DNA from: a virus
Virus record (IMG/VR): IMGVR_UViG_3300021964_006691
Coordinates: 1 to 63,513 of that record
Strand: one strand, 5' to 3'
Length of the DNA stretch: 63,513 nucleotides
Shown piece after piece: positions 43,142 to 51,352 of the stretch; positions within the stretch are counted from its first letter, which is position 1; every line of letters starts with the position of its first letter. A program made the position numbers and the translations under genes. Below the pieces are notes generated by a model. That model did not search any database. It was not told where the DNA came from and saw nothing but the letters and a program-made list of their open reading frames with translations.

Positions 43142-43720
43142 CTATTTCTTTTTCTTTCTTACTGTATTACTTACATTCTTTGCCTTACCCTTTCTGTTTT
43201 TATTGGGGTCGTTACGTCTTTTCTTTGATACTGCTTTACCAATTGCGGCTTTACCGCCTTTGGCTCTTAAACTTGCGGCTCTGCTTTTGCTTAAACATTT
43301 AGGTTTACCTTCGCCTTTCTTACTGTCTCCGCACTTGCCAATACGTTCGCCTTTGGTGTTGTATCTGTCCCAACCGCCACCACCGGCTCCACCTTTCTTC
43401 CCTTTGCCAAACCAGGCTCTTAAATTTTCGTCTATGCCCTCATTAGTTATTCCAAATTCTGGCATAGCAATAAACGTATTGTTCATCATAACTTTGATGT
43501 TTTCTGCTTTAAAATTATATGGAGGACCCATAAGTTCTGAAATCTTTTTACTTAATTCGTTTTTGTCTTTTATGTTATCGTCTACCCAACTTTCTGGTTT
43601 TGCGGCGCCTACTGGAGTAAATGCATGAAGTTCAAACTTATCGTTACTTGGGGGAGATGGGGGAGATGGAAAGTTACCCTGAATGACTTCGCCTTCACTA
43701 ATTATTTCACGGATAAACAT
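43142..43720 (-). CDS. Putative capsid-targeted basic protein
   Basis: 192 residues from the ATG at 43720. MFIREIISEGE is a strong capsid-targeting-like leader (ISE/G). The C-terminal half is a basic module (GKCGDSKKGEGKPKCLSKS, then RAASLRAKGGKA and KKRRNDPNKN) typical of marine phage virion proteins. A longer start would run into the upstream gene, whose stop is one base away. Confidence 0.6.
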   Translation of the reverse strand: MFIREIISEGEVIQGNFPSPPSPPSNDKFELHAFTPVGAAKPESWVDDNIKDKNELSKKISELMGPPYNFKAENIKVMMNNTFIAMPEFGITNEGIDENLRAWFGKGKKGGAGGGGWDRYNTKGERIGKCGDSKKGEGKPKCLSKSRAASLRAKGGKAAIGKAVSKKRRNDPNKNRKGKAKNVSNTVRKKKK

Positions 43721-43721
43721 G

Positions 43722-44054
43722 TTATTTCTTTTTAGATTTTTTCTTCTTGGAACTGTTGCCCCAATTCTTAGCACCTACTTTACGGCACTTGACTAAGGCA
43801 CCACTGGCGTATGCACTGGGCCATACTTTGTATCTGGATTTTACTTTGTGATAACAAGCATCTTGTTTTTCTGCTAACTGATCAAATTCTTCTTCTGTAA
43901 TTAAATCACTTGCTGATTTATTTTTGTTATTCTTACTACCAACTAACATACCTGTATAAGGGTGTGGTTGTTCTCTGCCTGTTACTGGCTTACTGAGTTT
44001 AGGTTTAGGATCAGAGGCTCTGACTACTTTAGTAGCGACTTCCGAAATTTTCAT
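43722..44054 (-). CDS. Small basic protein with DUF5872-like module
   Basis: 110 residues. MKISEVATKV has ISE at the leader. The C-terminus (DACYHKVKSRYKVWPSAYAS, GALVKCRKVG) is a conserved two-Cys basic module found in phages, algal viruses and some bacteria; I think it is DUF5872 but cannot check. It ends with a poly-Lys tail. The start overlaps the upstream stop. Confidence 0.6.
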   Translation of the reverse strand: MKISEVATKVVRASDPKPKLSKPVTGREQPHPYTGMLVGSKNNKNKSASDLITEEEFDQLAEKQDACYHKVKSRYKVWPSAYASGALVKCRKVGAKNWGNSSKKKKSKKK

Positions 44055-44590
44055 TATTCAATTGAGCCTGTGTAAAATACCTTTACTGTGGCTGTACCGG
44101 CACTGGCTCCGCCCTGAGTTACTATTGCACTAATGGCTGTTGAAGCCGCATATACATGATCATTTTCAAATATGTGCTGTCCACCTGCAGGTTCGAATCC
44201 ACTAAACAGTCTGTCAGTGTCATCAGCATCACCTACAACTATTTCTGTTGTTGCATTTGCACCAGTCCAGTTACCTGTACCTTTTTCAACAACAACTTTT
44301 TGTATAGTAGTATTTGCGGCGGCTGTACCAATTGATACTGTACCACCGTCGTAAGTTACACTTGCGGAAATATAATTAAGTTTTTGACTACCACTAGCAT
44401 CTAACTGCCCTTTAGTAACAGCATGGCTACTTGCTGTTCCGTTTGCAATGGCAATATTTTCTAATGCATCTGCATTGTCTTTTAAACTAATTACTGAACT
44501 ATCACTGGCATCTATTACTGCACCTTGTTTACCAAGTTCTAAAGTAGTACTAACGCCTGCTATACCATAGTTTTTTACTGAGTCTACCAT
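44054..44590 (-). CDS. Putative virion structural protein, paralogue of next gene
   Basis: 178 residues, Gly/Ala/Ser/Thr-rich and beta-like. Its N-terminus (NYGIAGVSTTLELGKQG, later VTKGQLDA) clearly matches the neighbouring 44605-45210 protein, so the pair arose by tandem duplication. Decoration or fibre function is inferred from composition. Confidence 0.6.
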   Translation of the reverse strand: MVDSVKNYGIAGVSTTLELGKQGAVIDASDSSVISLKDNADALENIAIANGTASSHAVTKGQLDASGSQKLNYISASVTYDGGTVSIGTAAANTTIQKVVVEKGTGNWTGANATTEIVVGDADDTDRLFSGFEPAGGQHIFENDHVYAASTAISAIVTQGGASAGTATVKVFYTGSIE

Positions 44591-44604
44591 AATAGTTTCC
44601 TATA

Positions 44605-45210
44605 TTAAGAAATGTTACCTAAATCGCTATTGCTGTTTTGTGCATTATTAATTGAACCGTAATCTGTTACACTTACACTATCACTTGCTAATACAACACT
44701 AACTGTGGCTGTTCCGGCACTTGCGGCACCGTTAGTTACTTCTGCTGTTAATACTGATTCTGCTGAGTACTCATATTGGTATTGTGAATGATATTGTCCT
44801 ACTTTAGTTACATCAACATCTCCGCTTCTGATAAACCTTGAACCGTTTGATGTATCACCAACTTCAACATAGTCACCTGCTCCACCACTTGTCCAAGCAC
44901 TAGGAACATCAACTGTTACTGATATTATTCTACTACCTGCCGCAACAGTGGCAATATTACTTGCACCTGATGTATTGTAGTCAACATCTAGAGTTACATG
45001 CTGAACTAAATCAGACGTTGTTGCATCTAACTGAGCTTTAGTAACAGCCTGTGTTGATGTTGTTGCGTTTGCAATAGCAATTTTTTGTAATTCGTCACCT
45101 GATGTATAAAACCCTATAGCATCTGCATTACCTGTGATGTAGGAACCCTGTTTACCAAGTTCAACATTAGTACTAACACCTGCTAAGTTATATTTTTTAA
45201 CTGTGGCCAT
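44605..45210 (-). CDS. Putative virion structural protein, paralogue of previous gene
   Basis: 201 residues. KYNLAGVSTNVELGKQG and VTKAQLDAT match the downstream paralogue; the C-terminus (GTATVSVVLASDSVSV) is beta-like and longer. It has a GGAG ribosome-binding site and a late promoter 34 nt upstream, which makes it the first gene of the minus-strand late block. Confidence 0.6.
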   Translation of the reverse strand: MATVKKYNLAGVSTNVELGKQGSYITGNADAIGFYTSGDELQKIAIANATTSTQAVTKAQLDATTSDLVQHVTLDVDYNTSGASNIATVAAGSRIISVTVDVPSAWTSGGAGDYVEVGDTSNGSRFIRSGDVDVTKVGQYHSQYQYEYSAESVLTAEVTNGAASAGTATVSVVLASDSVSVTDYGSINNAQNSNSDLGNIS

Positions 45211-45244
45211 TTAAATCTCCGCGTATATTTAAAATCTATAATTG

Positions 45245-45252
45245 TATTTATC
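45245..45252 (-). promoter_or_regulatory. Minus-strand late promoter GATAAATA
   Basis: TATTTATC on the plus strand; it opens the minus-strand late block and is back to back with the sigma70 promoter of the UV endonuclease. Confidence 0.65.
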
Positions 45253-45257
45253 TTATC

Positions 45258-45285
45258 TTGACATATTACTGGTTTGTGTTATACT
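45258..45285 (+). promoter_or_regulatory. Sigma70-type promoter TTGACA-16-TATACT
   Basis: TTGACA 45258-45263, TATACT 45280-45285, extended TGT. Only 6 nt separate it from the ATG at 45292, so a leaderless early mRNA is predicted. Confidence 0.8.
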
Positions 45286-45291
45286 TATCCT

Positions 45292-46359
45292 ATGTTTGAT
45301 GACTCTATAAAACGTATTGGTTTTTGTTGTAAGTATCTGGAAGAAGACCAGACACAAAAACCTAAAATACTAAAAGAAAAACAGCAGATGTATACTGAAA
45401 AGTCTACTACAAGACTGTGGTGTAACAATAATCCTGACAAAGCAGAACAGAAGTTATTGGATTGTGTTGAACACAATATGCAAAGTGCATACAATCTTGT
45501 GGAGTATGTGAGTACACTACCTGAAAATATGCGTATGGTAAGACTAGGCAGTAACCAAATACCCATGGCAACTGAACCTACATGGAGATATGTCTTTGAG
45601 GATAAAACAGTAATTAAAGAACTTGAGAAAGGATTTAGCAAAGTAGGAGAACTTGCCAGAGAAAAAGATGTCCGTTTAAGTTTCCATCCTGGACAGTTTT
45701 GTGTACTTGCTAGTGACAAACCTGAGGTTGTAGAACGAAGTATTGATGAGTTTGAGTATCATGCTAACATGGTACGTTGGATGGGTTTTGGTAAAGAGTT
45801 TATGGACTTTAAAACTAATGTCCATATTTCGGGTAGACAAGGATATCAAGGTATCATAAATATACTAGATAAATTGAGCCCAGAAGCTCGTAACACAATC
45901 GCTATTGAAAATGACGAAATGTGTTGGGGATTAGATGAGTCCCTACAATTAGAAAAATATGTTGCACTGGTGTTAGATATACACCATCACTGGATTAGAG
46001 ATGAAGAATATATACAAGCGAATGATGACCGCGTTAAAAGGGTTATTGATAGTTGGCGTGGTGTCAGGCCTACTTTACATTATAGTTATAGCAGGGATGA
46101 ATGGTTACCTGAACCATCCGTGCTTGGTGCAAACCACCAACATGGAGACATGCATGATATCAACAACCTACTCGATTTAGGTTGCAAAAAACAAAAACTA
46201 AGAGCCCACTCTGATTTTTATCCTAATGAACAAGTAAACGAATGGGCATTGACCTTTTGGCAAAACTTTGACATACAATGTGAGGCCAAAGCCAAAAACT
46301 TGGCAAGTAAACAGTTATACGAAACAGCATTGGAATTAAATCTATGTCAGAGCATATAG
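45292..46359 (+). CDS. uvdE: UV DNA damage endonuclease (UVDE family)
   Basis: 355 residues from the ATG at 45292 (an upstream TTG lies inside the promoter). It matches the UVDE TIM-barrel family: RIGFCCKYL, VRLGSNQIP, LSFHPGQFCVLAS, AIENDE and VLDIHHHW hold His/Glu/Asp metal ligands. These enzymes nick 5' of UV photoproducts. It would replace the T4 DenV glycosylase role in sunlit water. Early expression is implied by the sigma70 promoter. Confidence 0.88.
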   Translation: MFDDSIKRIGFCCKYLEEDQTQKPKILKEKQQMYTEKSTTRLWCNNNPDKAEQKLLDCVEHNMQSAYNLVEYVSTLPENMRMVRLGSNQIPMATEPTWRYVFEDKTVIKELEKGFSKVGELAREKDVRLSFHPGQFCVLASDKPEVVERSIDEFEYHANMVRWMGFGKEFMDFKTNVHISGRQGYQGIINILDKLSPEARNTIAIENDEMCWGLDESLQLEKYVALVLDIHHHWIRDEEYIQANDDRVKRVIDSWRGVRPTLHYSYSRDEWLPEPSVLGANHQHGDMHDINNLLDLGCKKQKLRAHSDFYPNEQVNEWALTFWQNFDIQCEAKAKNLASKQLYETALELNLCQSI

Positions 46360-46961
46360 AAGGCCAATATAGAAAATCCTTACTGCCAGAAGCAAAATTT
46401 AAAGGTAAAAAGGTCTGCGTACTCACTAATTATAGAACAGGTAGTACTTTTTTTATAAGAGAAACTTTCTTAGAAAACAGACTTATGCCCATGGAAAATT
46501 GGGAACATTTTAATACTAATAAACAATTTGATTTTTTAGTAAATGAACTGCACGAAAGATCGGCATTTGTCTTCAAATTAATGCCAGATCAAATAAACTT
46601 AGACAAGGAAAAATATCACACAGTATTAAGTGAATGTGATGAAATAGTTTATCTTTTTAGACGAGACTTTAAAGCCCAAGCAAGAGGCTGGATAGCCTGG
46701 AATCTATCTGGTGATCATGAGCATCATTATGGTGAGATTAAAAAGTATGATATAAATGTTACACAAGAAATTGCTGACTACTATAGTAAGGAACTTATAG
46801 ATAATTACAAGTTTATGAACTACTCATTTAAAAGGTATCCTGGTAGTGTTTACTGTTTGGAGGACTTCCCTATACAAGTTCCTTATAGCAGAATTTATAA
46901 TTGGCAAACAAATATAAAAATTCCTGAGTTTAATACTCATAAAGAAGTGTTCAGATCTTGA
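46344..46961 (+). CDS. Sulfotransferase-like protein
   Basis: 205 residues. VLTNYRTGSTFF is the PAPS 5'-phosphosulfate loop and EIVYLFRRDFKAQARGW the 3'-phosphate region of the sulfotransferase fold. It is shorter than typical members (250-300). The start overlaps the UV endonuclease end by 16 nt. Sulfation of surface glycan fits the epimerase and methyltransferase that follow, but is inferred. Confidence 0.65.
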   Translation: MSEHIEGQYRKSLLPEAKFKGKKVCVLTNYRTGSTFFIRETFLENRLMPMENWEHFNTNKQFDFLVNELHERSAFVFKLMPDQINLDKEKYHTVLSECDEIVYLFRRDFKAQARGWIAWNLSGDHEHHYGEIKKYDINVTQEIADYYSKELIDNYKFMNYSFKRYPGSVYCLEDFPIQVPYSRIYNWQTNIKIPEFNTHKEVFRS

Positions 46962-46981
46962 ACATTTACAAAAAATATTCT

Positions 46982-46989
46982 GGTAAATA
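46982..46989 (+). promoter_or_regulatory. Late-like promoter GGTAAATA, 5 nt before ATG
   Basis: One base off the GATAAATA form; it ends 5 nt before the ATG at 46995. The spacing supports it despite the mismatch. Confidence 0.45.
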
Positions 46990-46994
46990 GCACT

Positions 46995-47921
46995 ATGAAG
47001 GTTTTAATTATTGGTGGCTGTGGCTATGTAGGCTCAGCAATTGGTAAGCATCTCGCAGACAAACATGAGATTACCAATATAGATTTAGAATGGTTTGGTA
47101 ATCATTCCTATGCTCATACAATTAATATGGACTACAATGACTTAACACCTAAATTTTTAGATAAATTTAATGTTGTAGTACTCACAGCAGGTCACAGTAG
47201 TGTAAAAATGTGTGATACAGACTTGCAAAGCAGTTTTAATAACAATGTAAGGAACTTTGTAAACCTCACTAATAAACTGACAACACAAAAATTTATATAT
47301 GCCAGTAGTGCCAGTGTGTATGGTAATACATCTGATACTGAAATATCAGAGGACAATGTAAACTTCAGTCCTATAAATTATTATGATATGACTAAGTTAC
47401 ATATAGATCACATCATGCATTTAAGTCCTTTAGACTATTATGGATTACGATTTGGTACAGTAAATGGTCCAGCACCCAGTATTAGAACAGATGTAATGAT
47501 CAATGCTATGGTGAATACTGCTATGCAAAAAGGTGAGATACATGTATTTAATGCTGATACTCGCAGAAGTATATTAGGAATAAACGATTTATGCAGAGCA
47601 GTGGATACAATTATAGACGATAATATAATGTCCAACAGAGGTATATACAATACAGCAAGTTTTACAAATACAGCAGGAGAGATTGCAGAAGCAGTAGGCA
47701 AACATGCAAACGTTCCTGTTATAGATAAAGATCCTCCTAGTGTTATCTTTAATGAGAAGTTACAAAATAAAACATACGACTTTGGTATTAGTACTACAAA
47801 GTTTGAAAACACATTTAACTTTAAATTTACAGACACATTAGACAGTATCACACAGGAGATGGTAGATCAATATGCAAAATGCAATAGAGACCACAGAGCA
47901 GAACTCGTACACTACACTTGA
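46995..47921 (+). CDS. NAD-dependent sugar epimerase/dehydratase (extended SDR)
   Basis: 308 residues. GGCGYVGSAIG is the Rossmann loop. YASSASVYG and Y-x3-K in YYDMTK are the catalytic Ser/Tyr/Lys. RRSILGINDLCRA is typical of NDP-sugar epimerases. It makes or changes an NDP-sugar for phage-directed glycan synthesis. It overlaps the methyltransferase by 50 nt. Confidence 0.85.
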   Translation: MKVLIIGGCGYVGSAIGKHLADKHEITNIDLEWFGNHSYAHTINMDYNDLTPKFLDKFNVVVLTAGHSSVKMCDTDLQSSFNNNVRNFVNLTNKLTTQKFIYASSASVYGNTSDTEISEDNVNFSPINYYDMTKLHIDHIMHLSPLDYYGLRFGTVNGPAPSIRTDVMINAMVNTAMQKGEIHVFNADTRRSILGINDLCRAVDTIIDDNIMSNRGIYNTASFTNTAGEIAEAVGKHANVPVIDKDPPSVIFNEKLQNKTYDFGISTTKFENTFNFKFTDTLDSITQEMVDQYAKCNRDHRAELVHYT

Positions 47922-49092
47922 TAAATGTGTAGCATGTGGCGGTTCTAACTTAGAACAATTTTTAGACTTGGCCGAACAGCCACTTGCTAACAACTATCAT
48001 GACGGCACAGGCGGTGGTGAGTCGTTTAAGTTAGGATTAAACTTATGTACTGATTGCTATCATACTCAACTGCCTGTTAGTGTAGACCCTACAGCAATGT
48101 TTGATCATTACTTATATGTAACAGGCACAAGTCAAACACTCAGAGACTACTGTGATTGGTTTGCACAATTTGTTACAGACAGAGAGCAACTAAAATATGG
48201 AAATGTTTTAGACATAGCATGTAATGACGGCACCCAACTAGATAGTTTTAGAAAACTGGGTTGGAAAACATATGGTGTTGATCCTGCTAAAAATTTATTT
48301 GAGATAGCATTAGAGAAAGGACACATGGTGCGTAATGCATATTGGCCTATAAGTTATCCGCAAATGGATGTGATAACAGCACAGAATGTTTGTGCCCATA
48401 CTCCTAATCCATTAGAGTTTTTAGAGGGTGTAAAAAGGGCACTAACTACAAATGGTACAGCATACATACAAACAAGCCAAAGCCAAATGTATCAACGTAA
48501 TGAGTTTGATACCACATACCATGAGCATATAAGTTTCTTTAGTGCAAACAGTATGAAGACACTAGCCGAACGAGCAGGCTTAGTATTAACTGATATACAC
48601 ATTACTCCTATACACGGAGACAGTTATGTGTTTGTACTAAAACATCAAGGTGCTGATGTACAGAGTTCAGTTACAGAAACAATTAGGAAAGAAGGTAAAG
48701 AAGGCAGACACAATCCTAACTTCTATCAAATATTTGGATTAAATGCTAGAAGCATAGTTGGGAAATTAAAAGATCTAGTTACTAAATGCCAAGCAGAAGG
48801 CACACCTGTGGTAGGGTATGGTGCGGCGGCTAAAGGCATGACTGTATTAAATGCAAATGGCATACAGTTAGACTGGATTGTTGATGACAATGAACTCAAA
48901 CAAGGTTTACTTACACCGGGTACCGATATACCTATAAAAGACAGAAACAGTTTAGATATAGATGAACACATAGTTGTTATACCTTTGGCATGGAACTTCT
49001 TTGATGAGATAAGAGCTAATGTAGAAGAAGTAAGACAGGACAAATCCACACAATATGTACAATACTTTCCTAGAGTTATGTTTGTAGCATGA
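47872..49092 (+). CDS. NDP-sugar C-methyltransferase-like protein
   Basis: 406 residues in the three-part layout of TylCIII-type C-methyltransferases. The N-terminal Zn site is CVACGGSNLE with CTDCYH. The SAM domain begins VLDIACNDGTQLDSF. A C-terminal Rossmann-like domain carries VVGYGAAAKGMTVLN. It adds methyl groups to deoxysugars. It overlaps the epimerase, so the two act on one sugar. Confidence 0.85.
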   Translation: MQNAIETTEQNSYTTLDKCVACGGSNLEQFLDLAEQPLANNYHDGTGGGESFKLGLNLCTDCYHTQLPVSVDPTAMFDHYLYVTGTSQTLRDYCDWFAQFVTDREQLKYGNVLDIACNDGTQLDSFRKLGWKTYGVDPAKNLFEIALEKGHMVRNAYWPISYPQMDVITAQNVCAHTPNPLEFLEGVKRALTTNGTAYIQTSQSQMYQRNEFDTTYHEHISFFSANSMKTLAERAGLVLTDIHITPIHGDSYVFVLKHQGADVQSSVTETIRKEGKEGRHNPNFYQIFGLNARSIVGKLKDLVTKCQAEGTPVVGYGAAAKGMTVLNANGIQLDWIVDDNELKQGLLTPGTDIPIKDRNSLDIDEHIVVIPLAWNFFDEIRANVEEVRQDKSTQYVQYFPRVMFVA

Positions 49093-49823
49093 AGAACTAT
49101 TTAATAAGAAGCCTATACAAGATTAAATCTCCTATGTGGTTTGAGGATCGCAGTAGTGAGGGAGACTTATATGACTGGTATATGAAAATGCACGATATAA
49201 GTTTAAGAAGTTTTAAGAAACATTTGCAGGGCGATTGGGAGTTCGTCTTTTTTAATAAGGAAGTAGAGAATATCCAGGAAGTATTTAAGGATCATTTCTT
49301 TGAGATATATGATATATGGAAACAGGGCGATACTAATATTTTATACTGTGGACCGGACAACATAATGATGAAGCCTACTAAATTTTTTGGTGAGTACGAT
49401 GAGTTTCGTATGTTTAACTACACAGACCCAAAATCAAGTATAGAACCTAATCATTATGATGTACAACACGAACATTTCTTTAACGCAGACGTCAGATATT
49501 ACCCAAGTACAATGAGCCAAGACATCTGGGACATGGGTTTAGAGATGGCAGAGAATTGGGACTTTAACAGTTGGAACACAGAGCAATTTATACTTAACAA
49601 AATGTTATGGGATCAAGAAGGCAGAACAATAGAAAACACACTAGACCCCACAGTTGCATATCAGGGCCATCAGTTGTTTATAGAAGATTGGGAACAAAGG
49701 AAAAGTTACTCAAACGACTGGAATGGATGTGATATAAAAGATGCACAAATTATACACCTACATGGAAGTAGGAATGCACCCAGAAAGTTTTCTCTAATGA
49801 AACAATTAGAGAAACTTTCCTAA
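49089..49823 (+). CDS. Glycosyltransferase-like protein
   Basis: 244 residues. YCGPDNIMMKPTKFF and IIHLHGSRNAPRKF resemble GT-A folds with the metal site altered. It overlaps the methyltransferase by ATGA and closes the glycan cassette, so it likely transfers the made sugar. No standard DxD is obvious, so the call is moderate. Confidence 0.5.
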   Translation: MKNYLIRSLYKIKSPMWFEDRSSEGDLYDWYMKMHDISLRSFKKHLQGDWEFVFFNKEVENIQEVFKDHFFEIYDIWKQGDTNILYCGPDNIMMKPTKFFGEYDEFRMFNYTDPKSSIEPNHYDVQHEHFFNADVRYYPSTMSQDIWDMGLEMAENWDFNSWNTEQFILNKMLWDQEGRTIENTLDPTVAYQGHQLFIEDWEQRKSYSNDWNGCDIKDAQIIHLHGSRNAPRKFSLMKQLEKLS

Positions 49824-50005
49824 TTAAAATGCTTGGTGGCCACCTTGCAAATATGTTGAACAGTCATTTTGCAGTTCTCCTGCTCTATTCTAGGCTTTAC
49901 TACGAGGGAGCCGATTTTTTATTACTGTTAGACTGAAATCTATTCTGCCCAACAAATATATTTAACAAAAAAGTAACAAAACAGTTAAATTAGCGGTAAA
50001 AATGC

Positions 50006-50035
50006 CAAAAAAAAGCCCTGAACTAGTCCAGGGCT
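50006..50035 (-). terminator. Rho-independent terminator for the 50054 gene
   Basis: On the minus strand AGCCCTG, loop GACTAGTT, CAGGGCT, then a run of T; it lies just after the small membrane gene. The rest of 49824-50053 holds no convincing gene. Confidence 0.85.
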
Positions 50036-50053
50036 CCCTATCTGACGTGTATG

Positions 50054-50284
50054 TTACTTCTTGTTAAAGACGTGGTATAGTATCCAAACACCTACTAATC
50101 CTAGTAAGCCTTCGTTACTCAATCCATTCAAGATAGCCATGATGTTTGTAACAACCTGGAAATCTCCTAGGAAAGGAACTGCTCCACCAAATAATACTTC
50201 AAGTACTACTCCAAGAGCAATAACACTGATACCGACTTCAGTAAGTTGTTTGGCCCATCCGCCAACACTTTTAAGAATATCCAT
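50054..50284 (-). CDS. Small two-helix membrane protein, holin candidate
   Basis: 76 residues, two hydrophobic helices (EVGISVIALGVVLEVLFGG; GLLGLVGVWILYHVF) with charged ends. It has a GGAGG ribosome-binding site and a strong terminator. The layout suits a class II holin, and SleB hydrolase is encoded nearby on the other strand. The function is inferred. Confidence 0.5.
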   Translation of the reverse strand: MDILKSVGGWAKQLTEVGISVIALGVVLEVLFGGAVPFLGDFQVVTNIMAILNGLSNEGLLGLVGVWILYHVFNKK

Positions 50285-50413
50285 ATATCAACCTCCATTT
50301 GAATATCAGTAATTTGACATTCAGATATTATTTAAATCTCCAGTTTCACTAGTTAAACTATTATATAACATTTAAATACAGTTATAATACAACAAAATGG
50401 GCAGATAAAACAG

Positions 50414-50707
50414 ATGTTAATAACAAAACAAATAGAGAAAAATGACGTAATAACAATAAAATTACTCACAGGAGAGGAAATTTTAGGTAGATTTGAAGGT
50501 GAAGATGAAAATGGACTTCATGTTTCCAGAGCTAGTGTTGTGGCGGCAAATCCAGAAGGAGGACTAGGATTAGTTCCTTGGATGATGAGCTCAGCACCAG
50601 AAAAAATTAGTATAAATAAAAGCACGGTAGTAACTTACTCACCCACAGTTGAACAGATTGCAGACAAATTCACAGAAGCCACTACAAACATTCAGATAGT
50701 AAAGTAG
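50414..50707 (+). CDS. Sm-like small beta-barrel protein (paralogue of 16406)
   Basis: 97 residues. VITIKLLTGEEILGRFEG and DENGLHVSRASVV have the Sm1/Sm2 alternation, and the position of GLVPW matches VVPY in the 16406 protein. The pair indicates an Sm-like family with two members in one phage. RNA or protein binding is open. Confidence 0.45.
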   Translation: MLITKQIEKNDVITIKLLTGEEILGRFEGEDENGLHVSRASVVAANPEGGLGLVPWMMSSAPEKISINKSTVVTYSPTVEQIADKFTEATTNIQIVK

Positions 50708-50711
50708 ACAC

Positions 50712-50739
50712 TTGACACCATACAAAAATTTGCTATAAT
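50712..50739 (+). promoter_or_regulatory. Sigma70-type promoter TTGACA-16-TATAAT
   Basis: TTGACA 50712-50717, TATAAT 50734-50739, extended TGC, before the SleB-like gene. Confidence 0.85.
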
Positions 50740-50763
50740 ATAGGAGCAATAGGAGAAATCTAT

Positions 50764-51303
50764 ATGTTGGAAACTGGATATATGACTGCTAAAGCACTAA
50801 TGATGACTTTGATGTTATCAGATGGTGTAAACCTAAATGAACATACTGTTGAAGAAACATATTGTATGTCATTAAATATATATTATGAAGCTCGAGGAGA
50901 AAGTTGGAGAGGTAAGACAGCCGTTGCCCATGTAACTCTTAACAGAGTAAAACACGAAAAATATCCTAACACAGTTTGTGGTGTTGTATTACAAGCAAAA
51001 CTCTGGAAGGGAAACCCCATCAGAGATATGTGTCAATTTGCATGGTATTGTGATGGCAAAACAGACATTCCACAACTAAGATACAAAGCACAACCTAGAA
51101 AAAATAAAGCAATTAAACCCAACGTAAGAGATTGGGAGAATAGTGTTGCTACAGCAATACAAGTTATGGAAGGTTATAGCAGAGACATAACACAAGGTTC
51201 TACACACTATTTTAATCATAATATTTCAACACCCAGTTGGAGTACTATATATCCCACAAAAACTATCATAGGAAACCACACATTCCAAAAACGTAACGAC
51301 TAA
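50764..51303 (+). CDS. SleB-type cell-wall hydrolase
   Basis: 179 residues. NIYYEARGESWRGKTAVAHV (catalytic Glu) and QFAWYCDG match the Hydrolase_2/SleB family, which cuts peptidoglycan glycan strands. It is the best endolysin candidate in the window. A sigma70 promoter makes early expression possible, which is unusual for lysis. Confidence 0.85.
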   Translation: MLETGYMTAKALMMTLMLSDGVNLNEHTVEETYCMSLNIYYEARGESWRGKTAVAHVTLNRVKHEKYPNTVCGVVLQAKLWKGNPIRDMCQFAWYCDGKTDIPQLRYKAQPRKNKAIKPNVRDWENSVATAIQVMEGYSRDITQGSTHYFNHNISTPSWSTIYPTKTIIGNHTFQKRND

Positions 51304-51308
51304 GATAC

Positions 51309-51316
51309 GATAAATA
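51309..51316 (+). promoter_or_regulatory. Late promoter GATAAATA
   Basis: GATAAATA lies 36 nt before the SNase gene, with TAGGAG as ribosome-binding site. Confidence 0.6.
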
Positions 51317-51352
51317 TATACTGTTATAATACACACAATTAGGAGTAACAGT

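Noticed and set aside
49820-49867. 15-aa minus-strand ORF with an AGGAGA site
   Set aside because: Too short to support, with no promoter close by.
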